DNA of 64,000 nt from Ophiodon elongatus (taxonomy: Eukaryota > Chordata > Actinopteri > Perciformes > Hexagrammidae): contig JACSYO010002111.1 in the NCBI GenBank assembly GCA_016806645.1, positions 764,501 to 828,500 of the forward strand, read 5' to 3'. Below the pieces are notes generated by a model that searched no databases, had not been told where the DNA came from, and worked only from the letters and a program-made list of their open reading frames with translations. Numbering within the stretch: the first letter of the stretch is position 1; every line of letters begins with the position of its first letter. Below are positions 45,905 through 58,229 of the stretch, piece by piece. Made by a program: the position numbers and the translations under genes.

Positions 45905-46140
45905 TACGAAGATTTTGTATTAGCGACCTGATCTCATGGGAAGTAGGCATATAAATAGTTCAACATCTTAGGGACATTCCCTGTGTCACATTTAGGCTTT
46001 TCGCATGTCATTTTAACCAAAGTCGTTACCGTGAAAGTTAGGTTTAGGCTACAAAAACATTTAAGTTTAGGAAGAACATCGTGGGTGGACTTACAATAAG
46101 TACCTAAACTGAGTAAAATGTAAACAATGTAACATAAGTA
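45905..46140 (+). repeat. Dispersed TIR family copy
   Basis: CTGATCTCATGGGAAGTAGGC at the left is the terminal motif of the family. AAAGTTAGGTTTAGGCTAC and AAGTTTAGGAAGAACATCGT are its internal part. Confidence 0.5.
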
Positions 46141-46311
46141 CAGGAAACACATCACTAACATCACTAATGTTACTTTAAAATAATTTTATACTGCGTCACT
46201 TGCTCTGAGCGTAGCATATTCACACGTATGCGTTTACATTGCAGTCAGTACAGAATACATGGCCTAAAATGAAATGAGTTGTGAAGCAACTTGGGGTTCA
46301 ACACAGATAGA

Positions 46312-46385
46312 ATGAGCCAGGAATCGAACCCCCAACCTTGTGATTGCAGGATGACCTGCTCTAACCTCTTATACATCTGTCTCTC
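46312..46385 (-). repeat. tRNA-derived SINE head remnant
   Basis: On the minus strand the B box GGTTCGATTCC (46320-46330) is a perfect match to GGTTCGANTCC, with GGTTAGAGCAGGTCATCC upstream in the place of the A box. It is too diverged for a working tRNA gene and resembles a common fish tRNA-like repeat. Confidence 0.5.
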
Positions 46386-46399
46386 TTATCAATAAACTC

Positions 46400-46855
46400 A
46401 ACTCAGAGACTCAGGTTACTAGAGAATTATCTTTCTTAAGTGATGCTTTAACATCGGAAAGGAGAGGGATTTCACTAAGACTTGTCTGAGGAGGGGTTGG
46501 CACGGAATATCCAAAATCAATTATTGCATATGACTGAAATAAAATGTAATACATGCATTCACTGAAAATATATTTGAAATTAAACTTAAATTCCAAAAGT
46601 TGCTTCCTCCACATCTCTCTGGTTATTATCAGTTTGTGCCCTGTTAACCTATCATTCAAGCACCATGTCTCTCATACCCAGCATCTTCAAATAAAGACTG
46701 CCCACAGTTTTGGGGAGTGAAAAGCAGAATAGAAAAAAAGAAAGTGCTGTTAGAGTTAATGTGCCGGAGACCTCACAGGCTGTCTCTACAGAGGGCATTC
46801 CTTCATATCCTACACATATGAGAATAATCAACACAACGCTCAGAGCACCCCACCT
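46400..46855. other. Intergenic, nothing recognised
   Basis: AT-rich unique sequence, no supported feature. Confidence 0.4.
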
Positions 46856-46859
46856 ATTT

Positions 46860-47640
46860 TAACATCCAATCTGCGGTGTCGCTGAGCTGCCTCGGAGTAG
46901 CATTCATTTAATTTCCACATGAATATCCAGACATGATTGGGCAGTTCTTTGCGAGAGACGACACCAGGACGGATTAATGGGCCTGGAGATTTATGCCGGC
47001 ACGATCTGAGCTGCTTTGGCTTTTAAGCCCCAATCAAGTCGGGAAATGGGAAATGATAACTGTATCAAAATAAAAAGAATCTCCAACTGACCATCACAGT
47101 GAGAACTGGCCCAGAGTCTTAGCGTTGACAGGCCGCCGCTGTACTATGGGGAGTCCTGCAGTGATACGGATGTGAGAACAAGCCGTTCCGACACATTGAG
47201 TCCATCAAGCCGTCTCCGACATGATACGTGTGGAAAATGACAACAGGGAAATGAAAAGATGAAGAGAGAAATCAGCCCATGTGTAGACATTCAAGCTGCC
47301 AAATGAATTGGTCTGTGATTTGTTGTGAAGAGGCATTTCATTTACGATGCTTTCCACGGTGTCCTTTAAGGTAACCAGCATCAGAACAGAGTAGGCCTAC
47401 AGCCCGGGAGACGCGGTTATTTCTGTATGGCTGCTTTGCGTGCCAGAAGTGTCAAAATTGCCTGCCATTTGAAAGGGCAGGTAGATGTCAGATCCTTTTA
47501 ATAAAGGCGGCCCCCAAAGCCTCTTATGTTTCCCTCCCCATATACCAAAACCTTCTTATCGTGGCCTTAAGAGGGGACAACAAGCCCACTGATTAATTTT
47601 AGATCTTTTCCTTGAAAAGAGTAGCTTACAGTTTAAAGCA
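46860..47640. promoter_or_regulatory. Candidate conserved non-coding element, FEZF2 upstream
   Basis: Complex, repeat-free sequence about 14 kb before FEZF2. It contains TTCATTTAATTTCCACATG, GGATTAATGGGCC (TAATCC type), CCCCAATCAAG, TGAATTGGTCTGTGATTTG and CTGATTAATTTTAG. It contrasts with the surrounding AT-rich DNA. Role inferred from appearance and position. Confidence 0.35.
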
Positions 47641-47644
47641 ATCT

Positions 47645-48620
47645 CACACAGTGTTCAGGCAAGACACAAGGGCAGATTGTATTTTACCTCAGGGATGAAT
47701 ATTACACAGTACTGCTTGTCCTGTTTCATGGCCGTATACTGTATAAGCCCATATGGGGATCAACAATATCACAGTCTGAAAGTGGGACTTCTGATGCCAC
47801 TGTTATTATTAGATGGGTGTCAGGAGTTAATCCTCCCCCCCAATGCAAGCACACTTGATTGTGCACACCTCTTTCTTTTGACCAGATATTTTCCCCTTTT
47901 CAAATGCATTTTTTTCAACAACTTCAACATCCACTGTAAGTGGTGGTTTGTCCTCCAGTTTGTCTTCCATGCTTGGTGCTTGTCGTTGCATAATTCGAAT
48001 ATTAATTCAAGTAATATGATTTAAGTTTGCACTTCCGTTGAGGGTAAGCTGATGATTTAACTCCAAATAAAAATTGTTTTATTACATTTCTGTGTCTTCA
48101 TCATTTTAATAGTAATACACGTTTGGCCATTGCCCCTCCTCCCTCCCCCACACACACTTTATGTCCCTGGTCCAATTTTGTGTTGCGACCCCATCGCAAG
48201 ACGATCTCTTGTGTTTTCTCGGTTTCTTGTCATTTCTTCATAGTTTCCTGTTTTTATTTTTGAAATATTCATAATCAAATACTTCACCTCCTGCCCTTGT
48301 GTAAGATATATATATATTTTTTAACAGATATTTTCCTCTACTTTTTAAAATAAAAGTATGCCCAAACAACCTTCATTTTATAAAATATCTCACTTCACAC
48401 TGGAATGCAAAAAACGACTCAAAACGCTTGCCGGGCCAGTAGGTGGCGATAAAGGCTACGTCAATGGTACGTCAAATACCAGAGAAGACATTTATATATA
48501 CGTATATTTGATATTTGGTACCATGGTGAAAACAAAATTTGAGTCATATGTGGACGGACGAGAAGGTGGAGTTGCTGCACTTTACAATATAAGGCGATAA
48601 AAGCCAGAGAAAACAATGAT
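47645..48620. other. Intergenic, mostly unremarkable
   Basis: AT-rich. Near 48240-48305 a stretch (TTCCTGTTTTTATTTTTGAA, CTCCTGCCCTTGTG) repeats part of the LTR that starts at 48625. Confidence 0.4.
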
Positions 48621-48624
48621 TAAG

Positions 48625-50300
48625 TGTCATGTTCTTGGGTTTTGTTTAATTTGTTTCCTGTTTTATTTTTAATTTCCCTGCCTCTTGTGTCCTCTGTTCA
48701 CTTCACTTCCTGCCCTTGTGATTGTCTGCCCCGCCCCTAATTGAGTCCTCTTGTGTCTAATCACCTGCACCTTCCAAGTGTATTTAAACCTTGTTTGTTT
48801 CCTGCCTCCTTGTTGTTTCGTCTGATTCTATCCCCGGTAACTTCCCTGCTTTAGTCCCTGCGGTCTGCTTACCTGATCCTGTTTTGTGTTTTGCCTGTTC
48901 TGGATTTTCTTTGGTTTTCTTTTGTTATACATTTTTTACTTCCCTGTTAGTATCCCCGCTTTGTCTTGGACTTTTTTTCGTTGTGCATTCAAATGATTTT
49001 ACATCGTTCCTCGGCTCCTTCATCTCCCTCTGCATTTGGTTCCATCCCCGTTGCCCTTTTTGCTCCCTTTTATTACCGGTCTTTAACATTAAGAGTCTTG
49101 TTATATGAAATATTCAGACGTCTCAGGGACCTTTCAGGAACACTCTCCTGCAATGAAGACTTCGAGAAGGTGGGGAACGAGTTTCTCATGCAAAAGACAT
49201 GATAAACAAGTCAATAATATCGACCAAGCTCAAGAACATCCGGTCAAAGAACCGTGGGACAGTTGACACGGGACGCGGCAGTGGACACGGCGGAGTGGTG
49301 TTGCTGTGCTTTGAGCTCAGAGAGCATTTGTGAAGGAACCACAGTGTTTACTTCAGGTCTGTTTGACTGAGCTTCGCTGGTTGCTGTTGAAGTGAATCTG
49401 TGATCTGTTATGTTAAGTTGCATCGTTTCCCAAACCCGTTTTACATGTCCACAAATATGCAAAGTAACCGTAGTTTTTAAAAATCTACACCTTTTTTAAA
49501 GGTGCTTTCTAAAATATGTAAATATTTTAGTGACCAAAACCTTTTTCTTGTGTAGGAGAGGCCAAAACGTAGAGGAAAATAGTCCATAGTCTTTTTCGTC
49601 AGTTTGTCATCATTGCTTTGGGGTTCTCTTATATGTACCTAACAGCCTGTTATCTGGATCTCTTGCTTTATTTGGACAAGAATATCTCTATAATAAATCA
49701 CTGAATCCATCCTGTTGCCTCATCTACTGTCTGCATTTGAGTCCAATCCCTATTCCGGTATTCACTGCACTGTGACGAACCTTCTAGTTATGGAGCCAGC
49801 AGAGTTGTTTGAGAATGAACTTTAGAGTTTGTCATACTCCCTCATATGTTTTCATGGCGAGTGGAAGAGAGCTCCTCGTAGGGAGTACAAGAAGGATGCT
49901 CTGCGGCTGGTTCAGGGGAGCATCGTCTATGGCGGAGGAGCTATTTACCTAGGTGCATTAAGGACTTTTCAAACACCATTGATTCCCAGCCTGCTATCCC
50001 TCAGCCTACGCCCCTGTCTGCTAGCTTGCAGCAACTTCCCCTTCGGCTAACCTTCAGATTGCTAGCAGCCATACTCCACTCTGGTCTTGGGTTCCTTTGC
50101 CTGCAGCCTGCTGGCCTCCAGTCTACACACCTGTCTGCTCACGTCCCTGTCTGCATTGAATGGCACAGCACTGCCACTCTACAAAGCTACAGGGTGAATG
50201 TACCATATGGAGGTACAACAATACCTGTGCAGAGAATAATGGCACTGTTAGGGCTCAGAAAAAGGCCTGGGCCAGTCCCCTTCATTGGACTATAAAAGAT
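48625..50300 (+). mobile_element. LTR retrotransposon remnant: LTR plus broken gag start
   Basis: The probable LTR runs from TGTCATGTTC (48625) to CACTGTGACG (49777). Near its end are AATAAA (about 49692) and the phrase CTGCATTTGAGTCCAA, typical of fish Gypsy-like LTRs. Thirteen bases later an ATG (49790) opens a frame starting MEPAE, as in fish Gypsy gag genes, which stops after about a dozen codons. Proline/glutamine- and leucine-rich gag-like sequence continues in broken frames to about 50300. No pol or second LTR remains. Confidence 0.45.
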
Positions 50301-50546
50301 TCGAATGAACTTGGACAAGCATACATCATCTGCATATTCTCTGACAAATACAATAAGGCCCTGATCCTTATACCAGTTATTTCTCTGCAGCTAGTGCCTT
50401 TAAACCCCTCAGGAATACATTTTTGTTCAAAAGCTCAGACTGCGGGCTTCATGCACTGATGCTAAAGGATTTCTTCTGTCCCTCATGATTGCGCAAGGAC
50501 TCCTCAGTAAGGCTTGTCTACGCTGATTCACTGTAGAGCCAGAGGC

Positions 50547-50548
<2 letters not shown>

Positions 50549-50615
<67 letters not shown>

Positions 50616-50623
50616 ACACACAC
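50549..50623. repeat. (CA)n microsatellite
   Basis: About 37 CA units with two CG interruptions near the right end. Confidence 0.97.
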
Positions 50624-50629
50624 CTACCT

Positions 50630-51030
50630 GTGTTGACCTCATAGAACTGAATAAAGCAGAATGAATCATGGAGAGTTTCTTCAATCTGCCACTGATGCAG
50701 AAATTAATAAAATGGGTCATAAACATTCAAACAAAATGCCCTCTGGCACAAAATTCTCAAATGGCCCAACAATCCCTTCTTTTTCAAAAACATTGCATTT
50801 GACAAGCTGATGTCAAGATGTCTGTTTTGTTAAATTGTTATGAGCAATCAGAAGAAATACAGGGGAACTGTAAAGTTTAATTCACGCAGTGCAGAGATTC
50901 TAAGTAATGTAAACTCATATCTAGCTCCATCACTGGGTAGATGTTCTGGGGAGTGCGATTTCCTGGATTTATATAATGTCGACCCTAATATAATAATTTG
51001 ATCCCTGAAAGCTCTCAAAAACTGGATATA
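50630..51030. other. Intergenic, nothing recognised
   Basis: AT-rich unique sequence. Confidence 0.4.
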
Positions 51031-51035
51031 ATGCT

Positions 51036-51388
51036 AGCCTGGTCTCACCAAATGGCGTATGAATAACACACCAATTTCAAAAGTGATTTCCTGTGTTATC
51101 ACTAAGCACTTTTTGCTTTTCCCGTTTCATTTCATAGAAAGAAGATGGATCAGTCAAAGTCAGGACTTTTACCCAGGAGACCACTGCTCTCTTAAGTTTT
51201 CCTAAACCAAGCCAGGTAGTTTTGTTTAAATTCCCAATGTTAACTACAATGTTAAAACTGAGCCCTTGTGTCCGTATGTGACCAGTTGGGGATAAAAGCT
51301 TGGAGGAAAAGGACATGCAAAAAGCTTAAAATGCATGATGACATGCAACATGTCGTTAAAAGTGAAAGCGCCTTCCCATGAGATCACG
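51036..51388 (-). mobile_element. Most complete copy of a dispersed TIR family
   Basis: The left end CCTGGTCTCACCAAATGGCG and the reversed right end CGTGATCTCATGGGAAGGCG form imperfect terminal repeats. Inside, read on the minus strand, are CTTGGTTTAGGAAAACTTAA and GGTCTCCTGGGTAAAAGTCC. Other pieces in this window are at 5840-5890, 10690-10820, 20445-20620, 40735-41010, 45905-46140 and 55600-55860. No transposase coding. Confidence 0.5.
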
Positions 51389-51389
51389 T

Positions 51390-52730
51390 TGTAAATATAT
51401 ACGTGTATGGTGTGCATAGCCCTCTCCACAGTTTTGTAAACTAATTGCAATAGTTGTATTATATTTATGTTGTGCTGTGATTAGTTTCACCTGTCCCTCA
51501 TTAGCCCTGCACCCACCAGAGCTCCTGCTCTCCTCTGAACACTCAGGCAGCATCAACACAGTGCTAGTTAGAGTGTCAGTGAGAAGGACATTCTGAATGG
51601 GTCTTTTTTTTATTGTGAACTGAATGTGTCTAAATGGTTTGACCAAATGAATGGAGTTTGTGTCCTACTGCTGTAGTGAGCCAACAGTGATTGCTGCCGC
51701 CTGTGCCTCACGACTGTTGACGTCACTCACGATGGACTTTTGCAGACAGACCGTGTGTTGGGATCGAGTGTGTGACAGAGAAAATATTTTTTGTGTAATT
51801 TAGAGGGAAAATATGCACGTGTTTTAGCATTTCAATCACTTTTCTAAAGTTTCCAAATACATTTTAAAAGTAACAAAATGTGTTGCTAGGTGCTTTTTGA
51901 AAGAAAAGTTGCTTATAAGGCAGTCTAAAAAGTTGCTAATGCTTGCTACGAAATTGAAAACACCATACAATCATAACTGCAGCCACCATTATGTTGCCAC
52001 ATTCAGTGGAAAGACTGCTAAGACTGTAACTGATGAATTGTAGTCACTTTTTATCCATAATATTTTGATGTGTACACAGGATCCCATACAGAGCAGTAAT
52101 GATGCGGCCATGTATTGCAATTCTTCTGTGTGATTCACCTTCTGTTAATTGCCTGAATGGAGCACAGCGTCTCACTTTGACGCATAATAATCCCATGGTA
52201 ACAAACTCCTCAGTCACAGCAACACAAGCGAGCGCAGTCGAACTAAATACTCATAACGTTTGACATCTCGTCCTGTGTGCCGCCTTGTGAAGTTGTCAGA
52301 GCAGCTTTGGATGTTCAGTTCTTTGTCTCTGGGCTGCATTCATCTCAACATCAGCTCTCAAGGAGGCGGGGGCCATCAAAGGCTCCCCCCCCCCCCTCCT
52401 TCTCCCTCCTCACTGAGCCGCGGGCCAGTCCTACTAACTCCATGGAGGATGAGGGGTGGAGTTGGGTCACAAAAATAAATGTGAGCAGGGATGTTTGGGG
52501 TGAATAAAAAGGGTCTGGAGTGTAAAAGTGACCCAAGGGTGAATGTTGAAGGGGTGTGGGGGTGTGTGTTGAGGGGGGGAGTGGGGGGGGGGGTGAGGTG
52601 GGTAAATGTGTGCTGACAATCTGCTGAGGAAATAGAAGACTGAGTGAACTGAGAGGCAGGTTGCTCAAGTGGTTGCTTTATTGAACCAAAGTCTGTTATC
52701 TCCATACTCTTACACTGAGCCAAAGAAAAA
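51390..52730. other. Intergenic, no gene recognised
   Basis: Unique sequence, with a C run at 52383-52396 and a G-rich tract at 52550-52600. Open frames here are GC-rich chance frames. Confidence 0.4.
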
Positions 52731-52731
52731 G

Positions 52732-52836
<105 letters not shown>

Positions 52837-52933
52837 AGGACATTTTTGTGGAGTGAGGTCATTGAGCTGCTACTTTTCTCAACCGGGGGAGCTCAGCAAG
52901 ATTCTGGTTCATGATTAAGATTATACTTACAAT

Positions 52934-52985
52934 CAGTGTTGGGTTGTATTACTTTTAAAAGTACATTGTTACATAACAACATTAC
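52934..52985. mobile_element. hAT-like terminal fragment at the edge of the minisatellite
   Basis: CAGTGTTGGGTTGTATTACT and TTTAAAAGTACATTGTTACA resemble one end of a widespread fish DNA transposon. The 37-bp array grows out of it, so the array probably arose from transposon sequence. Confidence 0.4.
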
Positions 52986-53894
52986 TGCCATTAAAAATAA
53001 CTTGTTACATTATGGTGTTGCCTATTGAGAAAAGTAACTTCTTACATTACATCATTTCCTTCTGAATAAAGTAACTTGTTACATCACAGTGTTACCTGCT
53101 GAGTAAAGTAACTTGTTACATCACAGTGTTACCTACTGAGTAAAGTAACTTGTTACATCACAGTGTTACCTACTGAGTAAAGTAACTTCTTAGAGCACAG
53201 TGTTACCTACTGAGTAAAGTAACTTGTTACAACACAGTGTTACCTACTGAGTAAAGTAACTTGTTACATCACAGTGTTACCTGCTGAGTAAAGTAACTTG
53301 TAGTAACTTGTTACAACACAGTGTTACCTACTGAGTAAAGTAACTTGTTACATTACACCGTTACCTACTGAGTAAAGTAACTTGTTACATCACAGTGTTA
53401 CCTACTGAGTAAAGTAACTTCTTAGAGCACAGTGTTACCTACTGAGTAAAGTAACTTGTTACAACACAGTGTTACCTACTGAGTAAAGTAACTTGTTACA
53501 TCACAGTGTTACCTGCTGAGTAAAGTAACTTGTAGTAACTTGTTACAACACAGTGTTACCTACTGAGTAAAGTAACTTGTTACATTACACCGTTACCTAC
53601 TGAGTAAAGTAACTTGTTACATCACAGTGTTACCTACTGAGTAAAGTAACTTCTTAGAGCACAGTGTTACCTACTGAGTAAAGTAACTTGTTACAACACA
53701 GTGTTACCTACTGAGTAAAGTAACTTGTTACATCACAGTGTTACCTGCTGAGTAAAGTAACTTGTAGTAACTTGTTACAACACAGTGTTACCTACTGAGT
53801 AAAGTAACTTGTTACATTACATCATTACCTACTGAGTAAAGTAACTTGTTACATTACATCATTACCTACTGAGTAAAGTAACTTATTAGAGTAC
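52983..53894. repeat. 37-bp minisatellite with 232-bp higher-order repeat
   Basis: The monomer is close to GTAACTTGTTACATCACAGT plus GTTACCTACTGAGTAAA (37 bases), about 24 copies. A 10-base insertion TAGTAACTTG recurs at 53301, 53533 and 53765, exactly 232 bases apart (6 x 37 + 10). The variants (ACATCACAGTG, TAGAGCACAGTG, ACAACACAGTG, ACATTACACCG) recur in the same order within each 232-base period. Each monomer contains the inverted pair GTAAC...GTTAC. Confidence 0.95.
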
Positions 53895-55010
53895 TTTAGC
53901 TTTACCAAAACTGGAAACCTCCCCCAGATATCACAGGGCCTACTGTACAGCTTCGAGACACTTATGTTATGATGTTATGATGTTATCATAACGGGTTGTT
54001 TAACTGAACACACAACTTATTTATTGCAAACTAGCGCAAAACAATACTTGTTAAAAGAAAAGTAATTAGATTATATCAGTGATTCCTTCTACCATATAAA
54101 TATGAGGTACTGAATATTGACAACCATAATAATATAATCTATTATATTATTATATTTGATTCATACATTGTAATATAATATAGCATAACGTTAGCTTTCT
54201 GGCTCCTAGCTGAGCCAAAGGGTTTTATGAGCTGAGCGGACTAGAAATATCTCCTGTTCCTTCTTCCTATTAATTGGAGCATGAACACCGTTTCCATTGC
54301 ATAGGAACCTTATGGGATGGTACGATTGTTCCAGGTATTATCAAACCTTCAGGCGTTACCGGGGAAACGGAGTTATGGCTTGTGAAAAACGATACATTTT
54401 GATTGCAAAACGCATGAAAGTGTAAATCAATGTTTTTTTCTTTGGCAAGTGAGCAGGACCCTGCTTTGGTGAGCAGGGTCCTGCTTTGGTGAGCAGGGTC
54501 CTGCTTTCAGAGGTGTCCAGCATCAGGAGCTAATGGGCTCCGCGGAGGCAACCAGGCCCTCCATCATCTATTCATTCCTGATTATTGGCACCTCGTCTGG
54601 ATTGTCCCATACATATCTAGTAATAAGGTTCATCAACTAAAAAACTTTTGAATCAGGACTAGTGTCTGGATTAAGTAATTAGTTCGAAATGTGCCAGAGT
54701 CAGTAGAAAACACCTGTTATTTCAATGTGACTGGTACAGTATCAATGAGCAATAATGCATATCTTCATATCATATTTTTACTCTGTATAATGAGCACCTT
54801 TGGCACATTTTTACGAGATTAATTAAGTTCTGTCTCGTCTTATTTGAGTGTGGAGCGGTTATATTTAAGTGCATATAAGAATCAGGTCTCACTTGGTAAT
54901 TGTGAAAAATATTTGTATTATTGTACTGTGATGAAGTTAGGATTAGAGTGAGGAACCGGTAAATGGAGCCGGACAAAAAAAAAGAGTGTGGTGGCAAAGG
55001 CGAGGCTGTG
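53895..55010. other. Intergenic with a short palindromic tandem repeat
   Basis: Mostly AT-rich unique DNA. A 20-bp tandem triplet at 54451-54510 is listed separately. Confidence 0.5.
54451..54510. repeat. Three tandem 20-bp units, each nearly palindromic
   Basis: Each unit is GAGCAGG(A/G)(C/T)CCTGCTTTGGT or close to it; AGCAGG and CCTGCT pair within each unit. Confidence 0.85.
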
Positions 55011-55027
55011 TGACAGGCCACATGGCA

Positions 55028-55082
55028 GCTGGGGATGGGGATGGGGATGGGGGGGTGGGGGGTGGGGGGTAGGGGGGGGTCA
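55028..55082. repeat. G-rich tract with G-quadruplex potential
   Basis: GGGGATGGGGATGGGG followed by longer G runs on the plus strand. Confidence 0.7.
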
Positions 55083-55599
55083 GCAGACCAGGTGAAGACA
55101 TGACAGGCTGAAAAAAAGCTCCACATTGCTTCAGGACGGAAGGTCGGGCTGACAAAAAGACTCCAGTCAAACAGTCAGTTCTGCTGGTCCCAGCACCAAC
55201 ACGCCACATCGCCTTGACACTCCAGCTTTTCCTCTTCGTTGGCACCCCTCGCCAAAAAACTTCTTCCAGAGTCTTCTTTCAGAACAGAGGAAGGAAGTGT
55301 GCAGACACTGAGTGCTGGTGATAAAATTAGCACTTACAGTTTGTGCTGCTGGTTACAATTAATAAGTTAAAGAACTTAAAGTGGGATTTGATACGAGAAT
55401 ACTCTACGAGATGTCAGATTAATAGATTCTTTGTTTGTCTGTAAAATGTGACGAGTCACACTTCGTTAGTCTGATCGTCAGCCAGCCCTCACCCCGGAGA
55501 AGGCCGTAACCAGTTCATGTGATGTATTTCTGATTTACAAACCACTGGTCAAACCTCTCACTGCCGTCGTTCAACGTCTCCTCACACAACAGTTTGTAT

Positions 55600-55860
55600 G
55601 ATATCCTACCAAAAGTCACTCCTCATTTGTCCGGAGTCCAGCAATACTTTTCAGTTTTCGCTCGTTACACGCATATGGTCTTTTCAAAATAAACTCCCGT
55701 CTCCACAGGAAACAACTCAGTTAGGTTTAGGCAACAAACCTACGGTTAGGTTTAGGAACACAGCATCGTTTGGGTTAAAATAACCACTGAAATGCCACAA
55801 CGGAAGTAAATACGTTATGACAAAAACATCAACGTTCAATGTGAATCAACCTCTTGTTTC
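55600..55860 (+). repeat. Dispersed TIR family copy (TTAGGTTTAGG type)
   Basis: CATATGGTCTTTTCAAAATA, CTCAGTTAGGTTTAGGCAAC, GGTTAGGTTTAGGAACACAG and GGGTTAAAATAACCACTGAA are the clearest internal sequence of the family. Confidence 0.65.
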
Positions 55861-55864
55861 TCAC

Positions 55865-58225
55865 GGTCTTGTAAATGATTTGCTGGATTAAATACCAATT
55901 AATTTTGTTGGCTAGCTACGAATATCTGCGTTTTTTTCCCTATAGGTATCGCTGTGAAAGCTTCACGATCCTCCAAAACGCTTTGGTGCCTGAATGTTTC
56001 GGTGAAATCAAATGTAACACTGGCAAGATGAAATGAGCACTTTCCGTGGGAGAATTCCCTCCCTAGTCACACGTTCCCGTCTCATTTCCTCAGGTTTAAC
56101 GTCAGTGAAAGTTGTCACCACGGTTGGAAAGTGTGAGGACAACTGTCTGTGATTTCCTGTGCTGAAATGTGTGAGGCACATTATCAGCATGTTATGTCAT
56201 CAGCAGTAGGTTGGAATGGAAGCCTGTTGCACTTACCGAGGGATGCATGAGGTTTAAAGTCTTTAAGATACTAAAACAATGCTTTTTTGTAATACCCATA
56301 CTTTGTAAAATGTAAACATGTTTCCTCAAAACCCTTTTTTCATAAAAAAGAAAAAGAAAAAGCCAAAGTTCTTACTTTTAAAGAGTTGCTCAACACAAGA
56401 CGCATACAAGAACTTGGTCTAAATAAAACTACAAAACAAGAGTGAAATGGTGTTGAGTTCTGATGTCCACCGAGAACAGTCTGAACTTGTGTCCAGGCCG
56501 GTCTTCTGGCCGGCAGCTTGTGGAAGCATTCGACCCATTCAAAAGAAATGTGTTCTTTGATTAAAGAATATATCCACATATGTATACGTTTAAGAGAAAA
56601 AAATAAAGACAGAAATAGCTTTACATGAACATTTTAGGACAGCTAATCACAGCCAACTTGAAAAAGGTCCTTCCATGTTGTTCCTGGATGCAGAGCAAAG
56701 ATGCAGGAGTCCAGGCTCCACCCCACTTCTGACAAACCAACACAAAAATACCTGTGCATCGTTGTCCATTAAATCGCTCCAAAAAGAAATTAAGAGACAA
56801 AAGTATTTGAATTTTAACAGCCACTTAATACGTAATATTAAAATGTCAAAACCACACGATATTTTACTTAAAAAACCATGGATCTGAAGTTATGTTCTCA
56901 ATTCACCTCTTTGAAATTAGAATATGAAATTTCTTGACTGAACCTACTGAAAAGAAAGCTAAAGGTCACCAAAAAGTCGATTGTCCAACTATAATTTTAC
57001 AATAAACAGACATGGCACCGTGGAAAAACGATGAGAATGCGATGCAGCGGTCCCTCAGCGGCGACGTCTACATGTCAAACCATGACCGTCCTATCCTCCA
57101 AACATTCATTTTCAGAGAGTCAGACAGACGTGTGGACGGGTGAGGAGAAAACAGTGATACCACAGCAGTAACTATGACACGCTGCCCACACCAGCCAGGG
57201 AGTCCCATAGCATCAGTTTCAAAAAACAGACATCCATAAATCTAAGCTCTCCAATCATAAATTATCTTTATTAGTAATCGAAACAAAACAAGAAAGCTTG
57301 TAAAACGCTAACTTCATGCACTTTATTTCATATTTTTATATGATATTCTTCACTGTGATGTCATCGGGATGTATAACCTTTGTCTGAACGCCCGGCTTTG
57401 TTTGTTATGTGTGTTGACCAATGTGAGTGTGACGGGCCTTTAAATGTAGAGTTTCTTTAAATGTGTTTCAGTCTTGACTTGAATTAAAAGGAAAAGCTCA
57501 GTCGTTACTAATAATATGATATTAACTATGGCTCCATCCTCTTCAAGTCAAGTGTTCCTAAGTGAGCCAGCATGCACAACACCAGGACCCTGGAAGCAAA
57601 GCAGCTAAATCCAGCCATCATCATATGTTATTTATAACTATGTTCAAATGTCTGATGTGACAAACGTCTATAAAATCATTCATCAGTGAATCGTGACTGA
57701 GGCATCGTGCGGTATCTGCATCAGTCACATGACAGGGTGCTCATCCGTCAACGCTAACTATTGAGAAACAAAGGTAAAACTTTAAAAAGCTAAACTTTAG
57801 TTGAGTGTTTTTATTATGTTTTCAAAATGTGTCCAACAACTGATTATCTGTTGTTCATAGGGAACACTGAATGGGGGAACCAGGGACGGATCAGACGTGT
57901 TTGTGGAATGGCTTAAACCGCATCCATTGTTTAGGCTAACTGAAGGATTCTCACAATAAGAGCAGCTTTCTTTATCCTCTTAAAAAACACAAACATGCTG
58001 ATTACAGTATTTTATAACCTGGTCTTCGTCCTAAATGCTAATAGGTGTACCCTTTATTTCTATGCTGACTGGGCTTTCCTGTGACCTGGAAAGGTCTTAA
58101 ACAGTTGATACAAGCGGGACTGAAACAAAGTCTACTGTGGATGACTCAATGAAGACTCTGTATTTAAACAAGCTCATAAAATCTGCCACTGGCTCTAAAT
58201 TATTATATAGTTATTGTATAATTGA
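55865..58225. other. Intergenic, repeat-poor
   Basis: AT-rich unique sequence, no supported gene. Only short chance open frames. Confidence 0.4.
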
Positions 58226-58229
58226 TTGA

